Source: Actinomycetes bacterium (GTDB lineage Bacteria > Actinomycetota > Actinomycetes > Actinomycetales > Microbacteriaceae). Taken from it: a stretch of DNA of 43,649 nt. Made by a program: the position numbers and the translations under genes. The stretch is taken from positions 1-43,649 of the forward strand of contig JAUHYM010000006.1 in NCBI GenBank assembly GCA_030426515.1, in the 5' to 3' direction. Under the pieces are notes generated by a model. The model was not told the origin of the DNA. It worked only from the letters and a program-made list of their open reading frames with translations, and did not search any database. Positions 23,401-30,812 of this stretch are shown piece by piece. How positions within the stretch are numbered: position 1 is the stretch's first letter; every line of letters starts with the position of its first letter.

Positions 23401-26384
23401 TTGGCCTGCTCGTCGAGCACGCCCACGCGCACGACACCGGTGCCGGTCGCGCCCGTGCCGTCCGAGACGCGATACCCGAACGAGACCTGGCCGCGGTACC
23501 CCGGAACACTGGTGTAGACGATGGCCGACCCGTCGGCCGACAGCGCCGCTGAGCCGCTCTCGGGCTGACTCGTGATGCGGTCCAGCGACACGGAGTCCCC
23601 GTCGGGGTCCACCCCGAACTGCTCGAACGGGATCGTGGTCGCAGCGCCGCTGAGCACCCGCCCCTCGAGGGTCGTGGGGCGCGGTGATCGGTTCGACTCG
23701 TCGTCGATCACCGTCACGCGGACGGTCGCACTGTCGGCCAGCGAAGGCACACCGGTCGAGAAGACGCGGTACGTCACCGCGTACTGGCCGGGCTCGGCCG
23801 GGGCGAGGTAGCGCAGGAGCGCCCCCGACCCGAAGGCGAGCGCGTCGGGCGCGGAGGACTCCACGCTGCTCGGGTCGAGCGTCAGCGGGCCACCGGAGGG
23901 CGCCACGTCGTTGTCGAGGACGGGGATGTCGACCTGCGCCCCGGCCCGCACCACGACCGTGTCGTCGACGGCGATCGGCTCGAGCTGCGGCGCGGGCGGG
24001 AGCAGGTACACCGTGGCCTCGCCGCGCACGACGGAGCCCTCGTCGTCGGTGCCGTCACTGACGGTGTAGCGGACGGTCCCCAATCGCCCGGGGGCGCCGT
24101 CGTCGGTCGCCCCGGTCACGCGCAGGTAGCTCTGAGCGACGACGTCGACCGTCATGCTCGCCCCGTCGTCGGCCACCGGCTCGACGTCGCTCAGCAGCAG
24201 CACCCGCCGGGTCGGGTTGGCGACAGCCGCGAACACGTCGAGGGTGACGTCCTCCTTCGGGTGGACGAACGCGATGACCGGCGAGGTCGCCAGCTGCGCC
24301 GGGGCATCGGCGGGCAGGATCGTGATGCGCGCGGTCGCGGTGGCCTCGGCCGCGCCATCGCTCACCGTGTAGGTGACGCGGTAGGTTCCCGGCTCATCGG
24401 CGACGAAGTCGAACGTCGTGCCGCCGGTCGCGACCACGGCGTCGGCCGGCGCCTCGTCCTGGACACGGGCGGCGGTGAGGGTGAGCGCCCCCGCCGTCCC
24501 GGTCACGTGGTCGGCGATATCCACCGTCAGCGCCGTGCCGACGGTGTCGACCACGGCGAACGACTCGGCGACCGGCCGCGGGTCACTGCTGACGTGGATG
24601 GTGAGCGGTCGCGTGGTGGTCGCGCCGCGGGTGTCCGAGACGGTGACCTGCAGTTCGACGACGCGAGCGGTGGCGTCCGACGCATCGGGATGCTGGTAGA
24701 CGAGGTCGCCGGCGGGAGTGGAGGCGACGGCACCCACACCCGACGGGTTGTCGACGGACAGCAGCAGCAATGGGTCGCCCTCGGCATCGACCCACGCCGG
24801 GAGGACCGGAACGGAGACGGTCCCGCCGGCCGCGACCTCCGGGGAAGGCCAGGACGCCAGGCAGCCCTCCACCTCGCACCACTGCGGGGCGGTGTTCACC
24901 TCGTCGCCGGTGACCGTGAGGGTGACCGTCACGGGCTCGGAGCGCAGCCCGTCCTCGCCCGTGCCGTCGGTGACCGCGTACTGGAACTGGGCGGTGCCGA
25001 CGGCGCCGGGCGCGACCCGCACGGCCAGGCGCTGGCCGCTGTCGGTGATCGAGACGACCCCGAACCCGGGGTCGAGGCCCGTGATGCTGGTCGGGTCGAT
25101 CGTGAGGACGTCCTCGTTGGGGTCGTGGTCGTTGAGGAGCACGGGAAGGGTGGCGAGCGAGCCCCCGCGCACCCCGAACGCGTCGGGCTCGGCGACCGGC
25201 GGCTTCGGGTCGATCACCACGGTCGCCTGCTCGTCGCTGGGCGTCGAGGCGGGGTCCACCTGCTCGTCGAAGGTCCAGTCCTGGCTCGAGGGCACCAGTG
25301 CGGCATCGGGCATGGTCCACACCCAGCCGGTGCGCGTCTCATTGAGGATCATCGCGCCCGACGACGCCGAGAACACGGGCCGGCGCTCCTCGCCGAGCGT
25401 GCGCCCGCCGTATTCGATGACCGTCTCGCCCGCCCCGGACCGCCACAGCACGCCCGCGTCGGCCCGGAGCCACGCCGCGAAGACCTGTCCGTCGGCGCTG
25501 GTGGGCACGGCGGGCGTGCCGAACTCGCGCGCCTCGCCCCCGACGACCCGCTCCGGGACGGTCCCGTCGACGGGAAGGGCGATCAGACCCGCCTCGTCGG
25601 CGATGTAGGCGGCGTCGCCGTCCGAGCGCGCACCCGAGACCTCGGCGGATCCCGTGAGATCGATCGTGACGGCCGGCGCGTCTCCCGCCCGCCACACGGT
25701 GCCCCCGGACAGGTCGATGACGAACCACTCGCCCCCGACTGCGGTGATGGTCAGCGCGTCGCCGTCGGGGCCGACCAGGTCGTCGCGCGCGACGACGGTG
25801 GCATCGTCGATGCGGTACTGGAGCACCGCACCGTCCGCCTGCGAGTACGCGTACATCCGTCCGTCGTCGTCGACCGCGATGGCTTCGGCGGTGTACTCGG
25901 GGCTGTCGTCGTCCGCCCCGCCCGTGGCGAACGGGTCGAGCTGGGTCGCATCCCCGCCCGAGAGCGTTCCGGCGAACACGGCCCCCGAGTCGGTGCGGTA
26001 CACGACATAGTCCCCCGCCACGACCGCCTGCACGGTGCCCGCCGGCGTGCGGGATGCGGCACGCAGCGACTCGTCGTCCAGATCGACCGGCTGCGCCTCG
26101 TCGATCTGCGCGAGCGTGCCGAAGCTCTCGGCGAACAGGTAGGCTGCGTCGTCCGACTGTGCGACCGCGGAGGGGTTCGCGACGCTGCGGACCGTGTCGA
26201 GCTCGCCGATGGCCGTGTTCACGCGCGCATAGCGGCGCCCGTCCTGCGTCTGCAGCGCCCAGACGCCGGTGTCGACCGGCGGGGTCGTCTTCGCGTCCAG
26301 ACCCGGCCAGACGACGCTGATACCGATGACCAGGGCGAGCGCAGCCGTCGTCGCCAGCAGACCGAGAATCGTCCCCCGTCTCAC
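20415..26384 (-). CDS. Giant membrane-anchored Ig-like / fibronectin type III surface protein
   Basis: A 1989-residue protein. It has one N-terminal membrane segment (about residues 5-27). A beta-propeller-like region follows (about 35-385), with repeated short strands such as YLFAESFGTLAQID and YVVYRTDSGAVF. Then come some eight Ig-like/cadherin-like repeats (about 390-1200) with phrases such as LPVLLNDHDPNEDVLTI and IPVLDNDVAPSGGPLTL, further beta-sandwich domains (about 1200-1590), and about three fibronectin type III-like domains (about 1590-1890). The C-terminus is acidic and Pro-rich with no LPxTG sortase motif, so anchoring is by the N-terminal helix. GTG 26384 shares one base with the kinase stop (TAGTG), which decides the start. 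It may be the ligand-binding or adhesive part of the operon's machine; ligand unknown. Confidence 0.87.
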   Translation of the reverse strand: MRRGTILGLLATTAALALVIGISVVWPGLDAKTTPPVDTGVWALQTQDGRRYARVNTAIGELDTVRSVANPSAVAQSDDAAYLFAESFGTLAQIDEAQPVDLDDESLRAASRTPAGTVQAVVAGDYVVYRTDSGAVFAGTLSGGDATQLDPFATGGADDDSPEYTAEAIAVDDDGRMYAYSQADGAVLQYRIDDATVVARDDLVGPDGDALTITAVGGEWFVIDLSGGTVWRAGDAPAVTIDLTGSAEVSGARSDGDAAYIADEAGLIALPVDGTVPERVVGGEAREFGTPAVPTSADGQVFAAWLRADAGVLWRSGAGETVIEYGGRTLGEERRPVFSASSGAMILNETRTGWVWTMPDAALVPSSQDWTFDEQVDPASTPSDEQATVVIDPKPPVAEPDAFGVRGGSLATLPVLLNDHDPNEDVLTIDPTSITGLDPGFGVVSITDSGQRLAVRVAPGAVGTAQFQYAVTDGTGEDGLRSEPVTVTLTVTGDEVNTAPQWCEVEGCLASWPSPEVAAGGTVSVPVLPAWVDAEGDPLLLLSVDNPSGVGAVASTPAGDLVYQHPDASDATARVVELQVTVSDTRGATTTRPLTIHVSSDPRPVAESFAVVDTVGTALTVDIADHVTGTAGALTLTAARVQDEAPADAVVATGGTTFDFVADEPGTYRVTYTVSDGAAEATATARITILPADAPAQLATSPVIAFVHPKEDVTLDVFAAVANPTRRVLLLSDVEPVADDGASMTVDVVAQSYLRVTGATDDGAPGRLGTVRYTVSDGTDDEGSVVRGEATVYLLPPAPQLEPIAVDDTVVVRAGAQVDIPVLDNDVAPSGGPLTLDPSSVESSAPDALAFGSGALLRYLAPAEPGQYAVTYRVFSTGVPSLADSATVRVTVIDDESNRSPRPTTLEGRVLSGAATTIPFEQFGVDPDGDSVSLDRITSQPESGSAALSADGSAIVYTSVPGYRGQVSFGYRVSDGTGATGTGVVRVGVLDEQANPSPVTFTDYVQVQVGASSTVQVSPLANDIDPTGGTLTLSDVRPDLPVFLADGTPNAEYDRLDAHLGVTDDRSVVITAGEDPGTMSFLYDTVSDSGNTARGLIVVKVVREAVPDFPVVADTVLTAQTREDFAVGVDVLDGKVSWTGGDIDDLTLSLWGDPDEVTVSGSRLRGELPEQSRIIAFGVTGEDDAGDEVTSYAFLRIPGADALSLALRTGIAPIDVTEQESASFDMRDLVALPRGAQLEVGGDLDASGARAQAACVREGSTGVRYDAGEGAPWTDACVVPVRLAGQEDWTYLSVPIRVQALAPQPELRAASLTVGPGETATYDLTEMTGWQGRTDWDGIVYTVEYAGSRFAVSAAGSIVTVTGADSAVPGSEDVVSIGVSSHPGVASARLILRVGAAPSTLPQGGTVTQVCSQAQGSSCTITVTGRSGEVNPLPGTPLELVGVTATGACTGVTFGVASPTTVRADWADDAPGATCTASFSLRDAQGRQTNADRDGSLLLDLQGFPRAPAAISQIGFADGTVSLRVDPGPARQAYPALTGFSIRRGSTVVATCAPDGSCPDIAAPNGEERTYEAVAVNAVGSSRGSVTTVAWAYDTPPRPTGIVATPVVTGGEGELVSLRVSGVDPSEVGALEITSDTGETLRVRVGRGDETVDVARYRVGTNSRTLITVTPYSRFSLPPGLGGSTSGAAITVGANGVGAPRNPSLTLNAVSNGDDTATITANATATLGGDGSQLRYGFSRAGTSCTVAEDGPQATFTVADGEEHRYQVCVESYVSGRSYGRVTAEASVRAGQDTRAPTGFRFTVDPAPVYTAPGEARWRVGSAPTSTEDPPRRNDPEFRGFPSTRYGEDPDIWVRWTHRIWGATSEWARVTPAAGSAPVQAWATWGLGSCVGGSVLPRTSDSTNAADGTKAAITFGAGGVVFRDAEGTVLPGDPDRPWLVPVGTARVDGVAVTVSWAPTGWNLANATDTISTTCDPNLPDPPEPDEPAP

Positions 26385-27514
26385 TAGAGCACCGCCCCAG
26401 CGAGCGCGAGGGCGCCGACGGCCGCGAGAACGGCGACCCCGGAGGCCACCGCCACCCACGGCCACACGCGCCGAGGCCGGGGCGCGTCGGTGATGTCGCC
26501 ATCTTCGTCACGCACCGCCAGCGGTGTCGACGCCCGCTGCTTGCGCTCGGTGTGCTGCGGCACCCGCGAGCGGGCGGGCCCGCGCTCGGTCGCGTCGGCG
26601 AAGTCCACGGCGGCGGTGGCCGCCGTCCACTCGTCGACGGCGACCTCCAGCGGTGTCTCGGGGTGACCGAGCTCTGCCTGCACCGCTCGCAGGTCCTGCG
26701 CGAAGGCGAGTGCCGTCGGCTGCCGGTGATGCGGGTCTCGGCTGAGGGCCTGCGCCAGAACGTCCTCCAGGCTCTCCGGCACGTCTCCGCGACCGAGCGG
26801 CGGGTAGGTCGCGCGGAGGATCCGGCGGCGCAGGTGCTCGCGTGTGTTCTGCCCCTTCTCCATCCGCTCGAACGGGCTGTGCCCCGCCAGCAGCGAGTAG
26901 ACGGTGGCACCGAGCCCCCAGACCTCACTGGCGACGGTGCCCGCCGTCTGCTCCGAGATCACCTCCGGCGCCGACCACGGCACCGACATGGCCAGGACCT
27001 GGCCGCCGTCGGTGTGCGCCAGCGACGACGAGATGCCGAAGTCGGCGAGCACCGGCACGCCGAAGGTGGTGATGAGGATGTTGCTCGGCTTGATGTCCCG
27101 GTGCACGAGCCCGGCGCGGTGAGCGGATTCGACGGCACAGGCCATCCGCACGCCGATGCCGAGCACCTCGCCGACCGGCATCCGCTCGACGCGATAGCGC
27201 TGTGCGAGCGAGTTCGGGCAGTACTCCATCGCCATGTACGGCCGGCCGTCGGCCGAGATGCCCGCCTGGTACACGGTCACGATCGAGGGGTGGGCCGACA
27301 GGTGCGCGAGCACGTCCGCCTCGGCGTTGAACATGCGCAGGAGGCTGGCATCCCGCACGTCGCTGGGCAGCACCTTGACGGCGACGGATCGGCGCGGCAT
27401 GTCCTGCTCGTAGAGGAAGACGTCGGCGAATCCGCCCGAGCCCAGCGGGCGGATGTAGGTGAATCCCGCGAGCACCGGAGGGGAGGAAGGGAGGCGCCCA
27501 GCCAACTCGTACAC
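26384..27514 (-). CDS. Membrane serine/threonine protein kinase
   Basis: A 376-residue Hanks-type kinase. The glycine loop LGSGGFADVF (residues 24-33), the ATP-binding Lys47 in VAVKVL, catalytic Asp140 in VHRDIKPSNIL, and DFG at 158-160 are all intact, so it should be active. The activation segment ends VPWSAPEV. A variable linker (about 290-345) leads to a single membrane helix (about 350-374) ending at the C-terminus, so unlike PknB there is no PASTA or other ectodomain. The start is GTG at 27514, with only a weak ribosome site. It is first in a seven-gene operon with an FHA protein; the FHA protein and the 195-residue protein carry likely phospho-Thr motifs. Confidence 0.93.
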   Translation of the reverse strand: MYELAGRLPSSPPVLAGFTYIRPLGSGGFADVFLYEQDMPRRSVAVKVLPSDVRDASLLRMFNAEADVLAHLSAHPSIVTVYQAGISADGRPYMAMEYCPNSLAQRYRVERMPVGEVLGIGVRMACAVESAHRAGLVHRDIKPSNILITTFGVPVLADFGISSSLAHTDGGQVLAMSVPWSAPEVISEQTAGTVASEVWGLGATVYSLLAGHSPFERMEKGQNTREHLRRRILRATYPPLGRGDVPESLEDVLAQALSRDPHHRQPTALAFAQDLRAVQAELGHPETPLEVAVDEWTAATAAVDFADATERGPARSRVPQHTERKQRASTPLAVRDEDGDITDAPRPRRVWPWVAVASGVAVLAAVGALALAGAVL

Positions 27515-27541
27515 CCCGATCGCTCATTCGCGCCGGCGGAA

Positions 27542-27557
27542 CGCCCCGCGCGGGGCG
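27542..27557. promoter_or_regulatory. 16-base perfect palindrome in the kinase operon leader
   Basis: A self-complementary CGCCCCGC/GCGGGGCG sequence about 28 bases upstream of the kinase start and downstream of the candidate -10 box. It could be a repressor operator or a leader RNA hairpin. Confidence 0.35.
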
Positions 27558-27583
27558 CGACACACCGTCCCGAGACGGAGGTA

Positions 27584-27589
27584 ATGCTA
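27584..27589 (-). promoter_or_regulatory. Candidate -10 box for the kinase operon
   Basis: TAGCAT on the minus strand in an AT-rich patch, rare in this window, about 70 bases before the kinase GTG. No clear -35 is seen. It would give a leader of about 60 bases. Confidence 0.35.
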
Positions 27590-27640
27590 ACAAAACCACC
27601 TGCGTGCGCCGGCATCGAGTGGTCGCGGCGGCGGCCCGGA

Positions 27641-28306
27641 TCAGCTCGGAGCGTCCAGCCCGCCCATCCCCGGGTCGAAGGGCGCGTCGAGGGTGTCGGC
27701 GAGTTCGCGCAGGAGCGCCTCGATCTGCGGCTCGACGAACTCGGTCACGGCTGCCTGGATGCGGATCCGGTGATGGAGGAGGATCGCGCACACCTCGCGT
27801 CCGACCATGTTGGCGTAGTCGTCGGCCAGGCCCACCTCCTGGCGCAGCGCCGCCTTCGCCTCCGGCGACAGCGGCGGGAGGGCCGGGACGTCGTCGGCCG
27901 ATTCATCCGCGAGCCCCGCGAGGGTGAACAGGAACGGCGCACCGGGCACGGGGTCGGGGTCCAGCGGCAGCCCCTCGTACTCGGGCTCGAGATCCTCGCC
28001 GGGGCGGTAGCTGCGTGACCGGTTGCGGGCCGCCTGCTGGTCGAGCTCGGATTGCAGCATCGGCAGGTTCCGCGCCGTGTAGTCGGCGACGGCGTGATCG
28101 ACGATCGTCTTGACCCGCGTCGACAGGCCGTGCTGCACGCCGTGCGGGACGTCGGCGCCCAGACCCGCCGCAGAGAGCACCGGCGAGCCGAAGCATCGTT
28201 TGCAGGGAGCGACCCGACCGCGGTGCGTCGCGGGCTCCCAGCGGGGAAGCCAGCGAAGCCAGGCGTCCACCGCCTGGCTCACCTGCGTCTCCAGCGAGCG
28301 CTCCAC
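27641..28306 (-). CDS. Hypothetical cytoplasmic protein with a CxxC pair
   Basis: A 221-residue soluble protein I do not recognise. The N-terminal 45 residues hold Trp-rich WLRWLPRWEP and APCKRCFGS (Cys35 and Cys38), a possible metal or redox site. A helical region with charged repeats follows (about 55-105), then an acidic Pro-rich stretch, then a helical C-terminal half (about 145-215). No signal or membrane segment is present. The GTG at 28306 is preceded by a TACCGT box with a 6-base spacer, so it is probably a leaderless start. It lies 126 bases upstream of the kinase on the same strand; a functional link is possible but unproven. Confidence 0.72.
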   Translation of the reverse strand: MERSLETQVSQAVDAWLRWLPRWEPATHRGRVAPCKRCFGSPVLSAAGLGADVPHGVQHGLSTRVKTIVDHAVADYTARNLPMLQSELDQQAARNRSRSYRPGEDLEPEYEGLPLDPDPVPGAPFLFTLAGLADESADDVPALPPLSPEAKAALRQEVGLADDYANMVGREVCAILLHHRIRIQAAVTEFVEPQIEALLRELADTLDAPFDPGMGGLDAPS

Positions 28307-28312
28307 CCCTCC

Positions 28313-28318
28313 ACGGTA
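28313..28318 (-). promoter_or_regulatory. -10 box of a probable leaderless promoter (221-residue gene)
   Basis: On the minus strand TACCGT is followed by 6 bases and the GTG at 28306. The spacer GGAGGG directly abuts the start, too near for ordinary ribosome binding. Confidence 0.45.
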
Positions 28319-28376
28319 CTCGCGCCCGGCGCCGATCTGCGGGAGGATCTGTGCTTTTCTGCGACGAAAGTGACAG

Positions 28377-28829
28377 CTACTCGTCGAATTCGTCCTCCCA
28401 CGGCCATCTCGGCCGTGCCGTGCGCGTGCGTCGCAGCGCGACGGCGACCCACGCCGCGCCCGCCGTGCAGAGCGCGACCGTGGGTGCGGGCCACCCGATC
28501 GCCAGCTGCCCCGCGGCCGACAGCGCGACCGCCGGAGCGGTTCCCCCGACCATGGCGGCGGTGGCCACCGTCGCGATGTAGGCCACGAAGCCGGCGATGC
28601 CGATCCACACCGCCGACAGGTACGACGGAGCGTCGGAGCGCAGCACGCGCACCAGTGCGGCTGCCAGAACCAGCCCGGTGACCGCGACGGCCAGCACCCC
28701 CGGGAGCGGCCCGAGTCCTGGCGTGGCGATGACGTCGGTGTCGGTGACCAGACTCAGCAGCCCGAGGGCCGCGACCACCAGCGCGACGAAGCCGGTGACC
28801 GTCAGCGCGATGATCACCGGGGGACGCAC
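28377..28829 (-). CDS. Small four-helix membrane protein, unknown function
   Basis: A 150-residue integral membrane protein with about four hydrophobic segments (residues 4-27, 42-63, 72-93 and 105-131) and a short charged C-terminus rich in Arg, Trp and Glu. I recognise no enzymatic motif. Start GTG 28829 has a GGAGGA ribosome site about 7 bases upstream, which supports it. It follows the Ala/Pro/Glu-rich membrane protein gene by 48 bases on the same strand, so they are likely co-transcribed. Confidence 0.75.
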   Translation of the reverse strand: MRPPVIIALTVTGFVALVVAALGLLSLVTDTDVIATPGLGPLPGVLAVAVTGLVLAAALVRVLRSDAPSYLSAVWIGIAGFVAYIATVATAAMVGGTAPAVALSAAGQLAIGWPAPTVALCTAGAAWVAVALRRTRTARPRWPWEDEFDE

Positions 28830-28877
28830 CCCCGGTTCCTCCGGCTCGGCCTCAGTCGTGGTGCGCCTCTGCCTCGG

Positions 28878-29969
28878 TCAGCCCTGCTGGGGGCGGACGA
28901 TCTGCGGGCCGGCCTCGAGGGTGCGCTCGTACTCGCGCTGCGCCTCGTAGTTGAGCTCGGTCACACGCTTGCCGCGCGCGGCCACCCACGAGCCGAACCA
29001 GATCGTGAGCTCGCGCCCGAAGACGAACGAGGCGATCGCCAGCGGCGCCAGCAGCTCGCCCTCGACCAGTGCGGCACCCTCGCTGGCGGTGAGCGTCCAG
29101 AACGGCGCCTGGAAGAGCTGACCCAGCAGGTGTCCACCGTAGGAGGCGACGCCCACGAGCAGGCCGAAGATCACCCAGTAGCCCCAGCGTCCGCGGTTGA
29201 TGATGGCGCCCAGCAGCCAGAACGCGATGAAGAACACGGCCACCGGCACCCACAGCGACCACGTCGCGAGCGCCTCGACGGTGGCGGTCGCGATGTTCTC
29301 GGTCGTGACATTGCCCTCGATCGCACCGATCGTGAGCCACGCCAGCAGGTAGAGGACCGCGAACGACAGCGCGGCCAGCAGCCCGATGGCGCCCGCAGCG
29401 GCCCGGTTGCCGCGCGGCATCGGCGCCTCGGGCGCCTGGACGAAGATCGGCTGACCCTGCTGGTGCGCCGTCGCGGCGGCACCGGCGGCAGCGGTTCCGG
29501 CTGTGGTTTCCGCTCCCACGACCTCGGTCGGCTGGTCGTCGGCGAGGCTGGTCGCGGCAGGGGTGGCCTCCGCGGGCGCGGGGTCCACGGTGGCTGCGGC
29601 GGGGGCGGGCTCCGCGACAGGCGCGGCAGCGGTCGGCGGCACGTATTCCTCGCCGCCGCTGGCCGCGGCGTACGCGGATGCCCAGCCGTCGGCCTCGTCC
29701 GCGGCGGGTTCCGCATCTGCGGCGGCGGGCTCGGCGGTCGGTTCGGCGGTGGTCGGCGCATCCGTCGCGGCCTGGTCGGTGTCGGCGGGCTCGACCAGAG
29801 CGTCGGCATCCGCGGCATCGCCCGACGCGTGCCCGTCGGGCGTCTCCGCGTTCGCGTCCGCCCCGGCGGCCTCTGCGTCGGCCAGTCCCTCGTTCGCGCG
29901 TCCGACGACGTCATCCACCTCGGTGGGCTCCTCGACCGGATCGCCGTACGACGCTTTCGGGTCACTCAT
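28878..29969 (-). CDS. Membrane protein with long acidic low-complexity N-terminus
   Basis: A 363-residue protein. Residues 1-190 are dominated by Ala, Glu, Asp, Pro and Thr and are probably disordered in the cytoplasm. About four membrane helices follow (about 198-330), the first starting after MPRGNRAAAGAIG, then a short charged C-terminus (NYEAQREYERTLEAG). No family is recognised. ATG 29969 is chosen because GAGGAG lies about 8 bases upstream; an in-frame start at 29978 lacks this. It sits between the 208-residue and the 150-residue genes, both on the same strand. Confidence 0.78.
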   Translation of the reverse strand: MSDPKASYGDPVEEPTEVDDVVGRANEGLADAEAAGADANAETPDGHASGDAADADALVEPADTDQAATDAPTTAEPTAEPAAADAEPAADEADGWASAYAAASGGEEYVPPTAAAPVAEPAPAAATVDPAPAEATPAATSLADDQPTEVVGAETTAGTAAAGAAATAHQQGQPIFVQAPEAPMPRGNRAAAGAIGLLAALSFAVLYLLAWLTIGAIEGNVTTENIATATVEALATWSLWVPVAVFFIAFWLLGAIINRGRWGYWVIFGLLVGVASYGGHLLGQLFQAPFWTLTASEGAALVEGELLAPLAIASFVFGRELTIWFGSWVAARGKRVTELNYEAQREYERTLEAGPQIVRPQQG

Positions 29970-30021
29970 CGAACGCACTCCTCACGCAGGGACGGTCCCC
30001 GCTGTGCCGAGGGTACCCGGC

Positions 30022-30063
30022 GACACGCCGCGCACCGCGGAGGCATGCCGCTCGCCGCGTGTC
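30022..30063 (-). terminator. Possible weak hairpin after the 208-residue gene
   Basis: Seven-base arms GACACGC (30022-30028) and GCGTGTC (30057-30063) enclose a further GGCATGCC palindrome, in the 113-base gap downstream of the stop at 30083. It is a large loop with no T tract. Confidence 0.25.
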
Positions 30064-30082
30064 CGGCGCGTCGCGCGTCCGG

Positions 30083-30709
30083 TCAGCCCCACACGGACTC
30101 GGCGACCGCCTCGTAGTACCCCGGCGGGCTCCACTCGCGGTAGACGTCGACCACCCACAGTCCGTCGCGGATCTCGTGCTGGGTCGTCACCCCGTCCCGG
30201 GTGCGCTCGCACACGATCCGCTGCCCGTTCGCCGAGCACACGTAGCCGGCGTCGCGGAAGACCGGGTCGGCGACCTCGGCGGCAGCCGCATCGACCTGCC
30301 AGATGCGGGTTCCCACCGACGGGCCGTCGGGGACGACCCACTCGCAGGCGAGGACCGGCTCGGCCTCCAGCATCTCCGCGAGCCCGGACGATTGCCCTGC
30401 CAGCGCGTCCTCGCCCTCGCGCAGCTCCGCGTCCGCGGTCGACTCGAGCAGCCCCCACAGGTCGTCGGGGTAGAGACCCCGACATGCGGCGGGGAGGGTG
30501 CGGGTGGCTCCCGTGTCCTCGTCGGTGATGACGATGACCTCGGGCTCCGGCTCCTCCTCGGTCGTCGCGGCGCGCAGGGTGTCGCTGATCCAGTCCGAGA
30601 CGCCGGGGAGAGCAGGCACGGCCAGCCACGCGAGCGCGGCCACGATGCCCAGGCACACCACGCCGACCAGCCACGCGAACCACGTGCTGCGACCCCCGGT
30701 CTGCGCCAT
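30083..30709 (-). CDS. Membrane-anchored extracytoplasmic protein, paralogue of the divergent lipoprotein
   Basis: A 208-residue protein with one N-terminal anchor (about residues 9-33) and an outside domain. The domain (about 75-208) holds four cysteines in the pattern C-x2-L-x-PDDL, VLACEW, and C-x8-C (YVC...VCE), and ends with GLW...PPGYYEAVAESVW. The same layout is in the lipoprotein at 30813-31418, encoded on the other strand, so the two genes are divergent paralogues. ATG 30709 is preferred over GTG 30715 because GGGAG lies 5 bases upstream. Function is unknown. Confidence 0.8.
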   Translation of the reverse strand: MAQTGGRSTWFAWLVGVVCLGIVAALAWLAVPALPGVSDWISDTLRAATTEEEPEPEVIVITDEDTGATRTLPAACRGLYPDDLWGLLESTADAELREGEDALAGQSSGLAEMLEAEPVLACEWVVPDGPSVGTRIWQVDAAAAEVADPVFRDAGYVCSANGQRIVCERTRDGVTTQHEIRDGLWVVDVYREWSPPGYYEAVAESVWG

Positions 30710-30800
30710 CGTCACTCCCTGCGCCTCGGTCGCGGCGGGTCCGCGACATCCACCTCCACGGTATGCGCGCGGCGGGCCGGGTGGCTCCGCGGCACGCGGC

Positions 30801-30806
30801 TACGCT
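30801..30806 (+). promoter_or_regulatory. -10 box of a probable leaderless promoter (lipoprotein)
   Basis: TACGCT is followed by 6 bases and the ATG at 30813. No Shine-Dalgarno is present. Confidence 0.45.
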
Positions 30807-30812
30807 GAAGCC

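Noticed and set aside
20415-26384. DNA tandem repeats in the Ig-like gene
   Set aside because: The repeats are protein-level domain similarity; I see no near-identical DNA copies.
26384-27514. Kinase as a PknB-type PASTA kinase
   Set aside because: The protein stops directly after the membrane helix, and no PASTA repeats are encoded here.
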